Below, one piece after another: positions 62,199 to 64,000 of a stretch of 64,000 bases of DNA; positions within the stretch are counted from its first letter, which is position 1; every line of letters begins with the position of its first letter. The DNA is taken from positions 1 to 64,000 of the forward strand of contig NZ_DASTAT010000143.1 of NCBI RefSeq assembly GCF_035712445.1, read 5' to 3'. Position numbers and translations under genes: made by a program. The stretch is from Oligoflexus sp. (lineage in GTDB: Bacteria > Bdellovibrionota_B > Oligoflexia > Oligoflexales > Oligoflexaceae). The notes beneath the pieces are model-generated. The model saw nothing but the letters and a program-made list of their open reading frames with translations. It had not been told where the DNA came from and searched no databases.

Positions 62199-63533
62199 AT
62201 GATTTATCTTAATCGTATTGTACCCGTCGCCGCTCCTTATTGCATCGAACAAAAAGACGCCATCAGCTGGCTGATGAAAGCGTTGCAGCGGACAGCCGAG
62301 GGTCAAGGGGAAAGCGCCACGAGACACGGCCGCGCGCTGCAGCTTTACGAACGTTTTCTGAGCAACGGCAGTATCGGTTGCCGTCGATCCGTCCTGAGCG
62401 ACTATAATCACACCGACTGGAACAGCATGGTGCTTTTTAAAGACGATCGTCGCGTGGATGGAACAGCGACACCTTGGATGTCACCGCCTCTGGAAAAGCG
62501 TATGCACCTGTTCGCTCAGGAAGCGATGATCATGGCCCGCGCGGCTTTTGCTGAGTCCTCGGTCGCACCTTCTTACCTGATCGAGGTATCCTGCACAGGT
62601 TACGACGCGCCTTACACCGCCCAAAAACTTTTGTTGGAAAAAGGCTGGCAGAATCAGACTCGACTTCTGAAGCTCGGGCATATGGGATGCTATGCATCGG
62701 TTCCCGCGTTGAATCTGGCGGCCGAACTCCTACGGAGTCAATCGACGGGTGAGCGTCCGGCGACGGGTGAGCGTGCGGCGGAGGACGAGCGTGCGGCGAC
62801 GAACGAGCGTGCGGCGACGAACGAGCTTGCGGCGCAATACGGAGGTTCATCTCACAACGAGCGTCCGTCTCACAACGAGCGTCCGTCTCACAACGAGCGT
62901 CACGCGCAATATGTGCGTCCGGCACAAAACACACGACAGTCAGGCATTGACCGTCCCGTCAGCATTTTCTCCGTGGAATTCTGCAGTCTCCATCTTGCAC
63001 CGACAGCCACGGAAGCCGACCAGATCGTAGCCAATATTCTGTTCGCGGACGGCGCCGCGCGCCTCGATCTCAGCCACTCGCGTTCCCCGCAGAGTCTCGC
63101 ATTTTTGGATCATGCCGAAACTTTAATTCCCGAATCTGCGGACTGCATGACCTGGACGCCCGGCGACTCACACTTTCGCATGGTGCTCAGTAAAAAAGTA
63201 GGCTTGAAAATCCGCGACGTGCTGCGCGATCAGGTCAGCCAATTTCTGGATCGGCACGGACTCCGAATTCAGGACATTGACCGCTTCGCCGTGCATCCCG
63301 GCGGCCCCTTGATCATTGAAACCGTTCAGAAGACCCTTGCCTTGGACGATGAAGCTGTTCGCCACAGCAAAGCCATCCTGCAGCAATACGGAAATATGTC
63401 GTCGAGCACGCTGCCGCATATCTGGGCCTCCATGCAGGCCGATGCCCGGGTGAAAGCGGGCGAACGCATCGTATCGCTAGCCTTTGGCCCAGGTCTGACG
63501 CTGATGATGAATCTTCTGGCCAAGGATATTTAA
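62199..63533 (+). CDS. Type III polyketide synthase with repeat insertion
   Basis: A 444-residue chalcone/stilbene synthase-like enzyme that condenses malonyl-CoA units on a CoA starter. The catalytic triad is visible: Cys164 in GHMGCYASVP, His366 in FAVHPGGP, and Asn399 in YGNMSSST. The His-Asn spacing (33) equals that of plant chalcone synthase, but Cys-His is 202 instead of 139. This is because a tract of about 66 residues made of hexapeptide repeats lies after the catalytic helix. I start at ATG 62199 (MIYLNRIVPVA), with CAGGTG upstream; an ATG at 62091 adds 36 low-quality residues. A membrane-protein gene follows nine bases later. The product may be an alkylresorcinol or alkylpyrone. Confidence 0.88.
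   Translation: MIYLNRIVPVAAPYCIEQKDAISWLMKALQRTAEGQGESATRHGRALQLYERFLSNGSIGCRRSVLSDYNHTDWNSMVLFKDDRRVDGTATPWMSPPLEKRMHLFAQEAMIMARAAFAESSVAPSYLIEVSCTGYDAPYTAQKLLLEKGWQNQTRLLKLGHMGCYASVPALNLAAELLRSQSTGERPATGERAAEDERAATNERAATNELAAQYGGSSHNERPSHNERPSHNERHAQYVRPAQNTRQSGIDRPVSIFSVEFCSLHLAPTATEADQIVANILFADGAARLDLSHSRSPQSLAFLDHAETLIPESADCMTWTPGDSHFRMVLSKKVGLKIRDVLRDQVSQFLDRHGLRIQDIDRFAVHPGGPLIIETVQKTLALDDEAVRHSKAILQQYGNMSSSTLPHIWASMQADARVKAGERIVSLAFGPGLTLMMNLLAKDI
62745..62942 (+). repeat. Eleven 18-bp repeats coding hexapeptides inside the type III synthase
   Basis: Eleven contiguous 18-base units encode TGERPA, TGERAA, EDERAA, TNERAA, TNELAA, QYGGSS, HNERPS, HNERPS, HNERHA, QYVRPA and QNTRQS. Units 7 and 8 are identical at DNA level, and several neighbours differ by few bases. 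The tract keeps the reading frame and is hydrophilic and charged, so it should form a disordered surface loop. Its unit number may vary between strains. Confidence 0.9.
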
Positions 63534-63542
63534 GGAGCGGGC

Positions 63543-64000
63543 ATGGTCGCTTTTCTCAGCATCCTCCTCCTAATCCTCACCGCTCTGCAGGGTCTGATCA
63601 TGACCATAGATGAATTCATCTTTCACAAGCGGCGCGGTCTTCCCGCTTTCGAACGCTGGGGGCATGTGGCTGATACCAGCCTTTTCTTCCTCGCCGTTCT
63701 GCTGCCGGCCCTGGCGGCTCCGACCCCGCTCTGGCTCGGAGTTTATGCGTTCTTGGCCATCGCCTCCTGTCTTTTCATTACCAAGGACGAATGGATCCAC
63801 GCCTCGGCGTGCAGCGGCGCTGAACAATGGTGTCATGCGCTGCTTTTCGTTCTGCATGGTCCCATTCTTCTGACCGCCGGCCTCGTCTGGTTTCTAGCAC
63901 CGCACCACTTCGCCTTGAAAATGCTGCCGCCTATCGTCTTGATATGGGGCCTTTATCAACACCTCTACTGGAATGTTTATCATGAGCGCAAACACTCTGA
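63543..64000 (+). CDS. Polytopic membrane protein, cut by window end
   Basis: The first 152 codons of a membrane protein that runs off the window. Translating from ATG 63543 gives MVAFLSILLLILTALQG, several further hydrophobic segments, and conserved-looking polar groups: DEFIFHKRRGLP, FITKDEWIH, EQWCHALLF and YWNVYHERKH. GGAGCGGGC lies before the ATG, and the type III synthase stop is nine bases upstream, so the two genes form an operon. Membrane enzymes (methyltransferases, oxidases, prenyltransferases) often follow type III synthases. The His/Asp/Glu groups are compatible with a metal enzyme, but I do not recognise the family. Confidence 0.75.
   Translation, partial: MVAFLSILLLILTALQGLIMTIDEFIFHKRRGLPAFERWGHVADTSLFFLAVLLPALAAPTPLWLGVYAFLAIASCLFITKDEWIHASACSGAEQWCHALLFVLHGPILLTAGLVWFLAPHHFALKMLPPIVLIWGLYQHLYWNVYHERKHS

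Noticed and set aside
61771..62202. 143-codon frame in the divergent intergenic region
   Set aside because: No ribosome site, no domain, and it overlaps the likely promoter area of both neighbours.
62745..62942. Tandem 18-bp repeats as a possible CRISPR array
   Set aside because: The units are contiguous with no spacers, in frame inside a gene, and no cas genes are present.

Overview
The window looks like a stretch of chromosome from a Gram-negative bacterium of the Bdellovibrionota/Oligoflexia type (an Oligoflexus-like genome is my best guess). This rests on moderately high GC coding DNA, many signal peptides and lipoproteins, a TIGR02147-type (DUF4423) protein, a 7TMR-DISM kinase with a CheA-like core, AsmA-like proteins and an OmpA-like porin. 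No rRNA, tRNA, IS element, phage or CRISPR array was seen. The taxonomic call is inference.

Layout. 1-7.2 kb: a small lipoprotein, an alpha/beta hydrolase, an SGNH-like hydrolase, an ABC exporter pair whose permease is fused to a CPBP protease domain, and a class III cyclase. 7.3-19 kb: two AsmA-like envelope proteins, a zinc-ribbon sensor with an overlapping single-domain response regulator, an RCC1-repeat protein ending in what looks like an LAS-type (MepA-like) peptidase, a DUF421 pair, a cysteine hydrolase and a large DISM/PAS/Hpt/HATPase kinase. 19-26 kb: phospholipid-active and hydrolytic enzymes (PLD-family synthase, zinc phospholipase C-like, subtilase, metallophosphoesterase, NAPE-PLD-like metallo-beta-lactamase fold, lipoprotein hydrolase).

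26.4-41.5 kb is the centrepiece: eight genes on one strand, seven of them overlapping or nearly touching. They encode a compact iterative synthase related to polyunsaturated fatty acid/enediyne-type systems. The first protein carries two FMN enoyl-reductase-like domains, KS, AT, ACP and KR; the second carries AT, DH and a built-in phosphopantetheinyl transferase. They are followed by a free ACP, two alpha/beta hydrolases, a UGT-type glycosyltransferase and two zinc-ribbon methyltransferases, one membrane-anchored. The simplest reading is a locus that makes a reduced or partly unsaturated acyl chain, releases it, and decorates it with sugar and methyl groups. The product cannot be read from the sequence.

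41.5-54 kb holds SurE, a YpfJ-like metallopeptidase, a hemerythrin, a permuted OmpA-like porin, an SDR, a TIGR02147 protein, a dihydrouridine synthase, a ZIP transporter, a class II UvrA, a periplasmic binding protein and a class II amidotransferase. 54-62 kb is a run of exported enzymes: amine-oxidase-like flavoprotein, patatin-like protein, guanine deaminase with a signal peptide, and a Tat-exported PhoD phosphatase. The window closes with a type III polyketide synthase interrupted by a hexapeptide repeat tract, and the start of a membrane protein in the same operon.

Four of the nine convergent gene junctions share the tetranucleotide TTAA, which serves as a stop codon for both genes.
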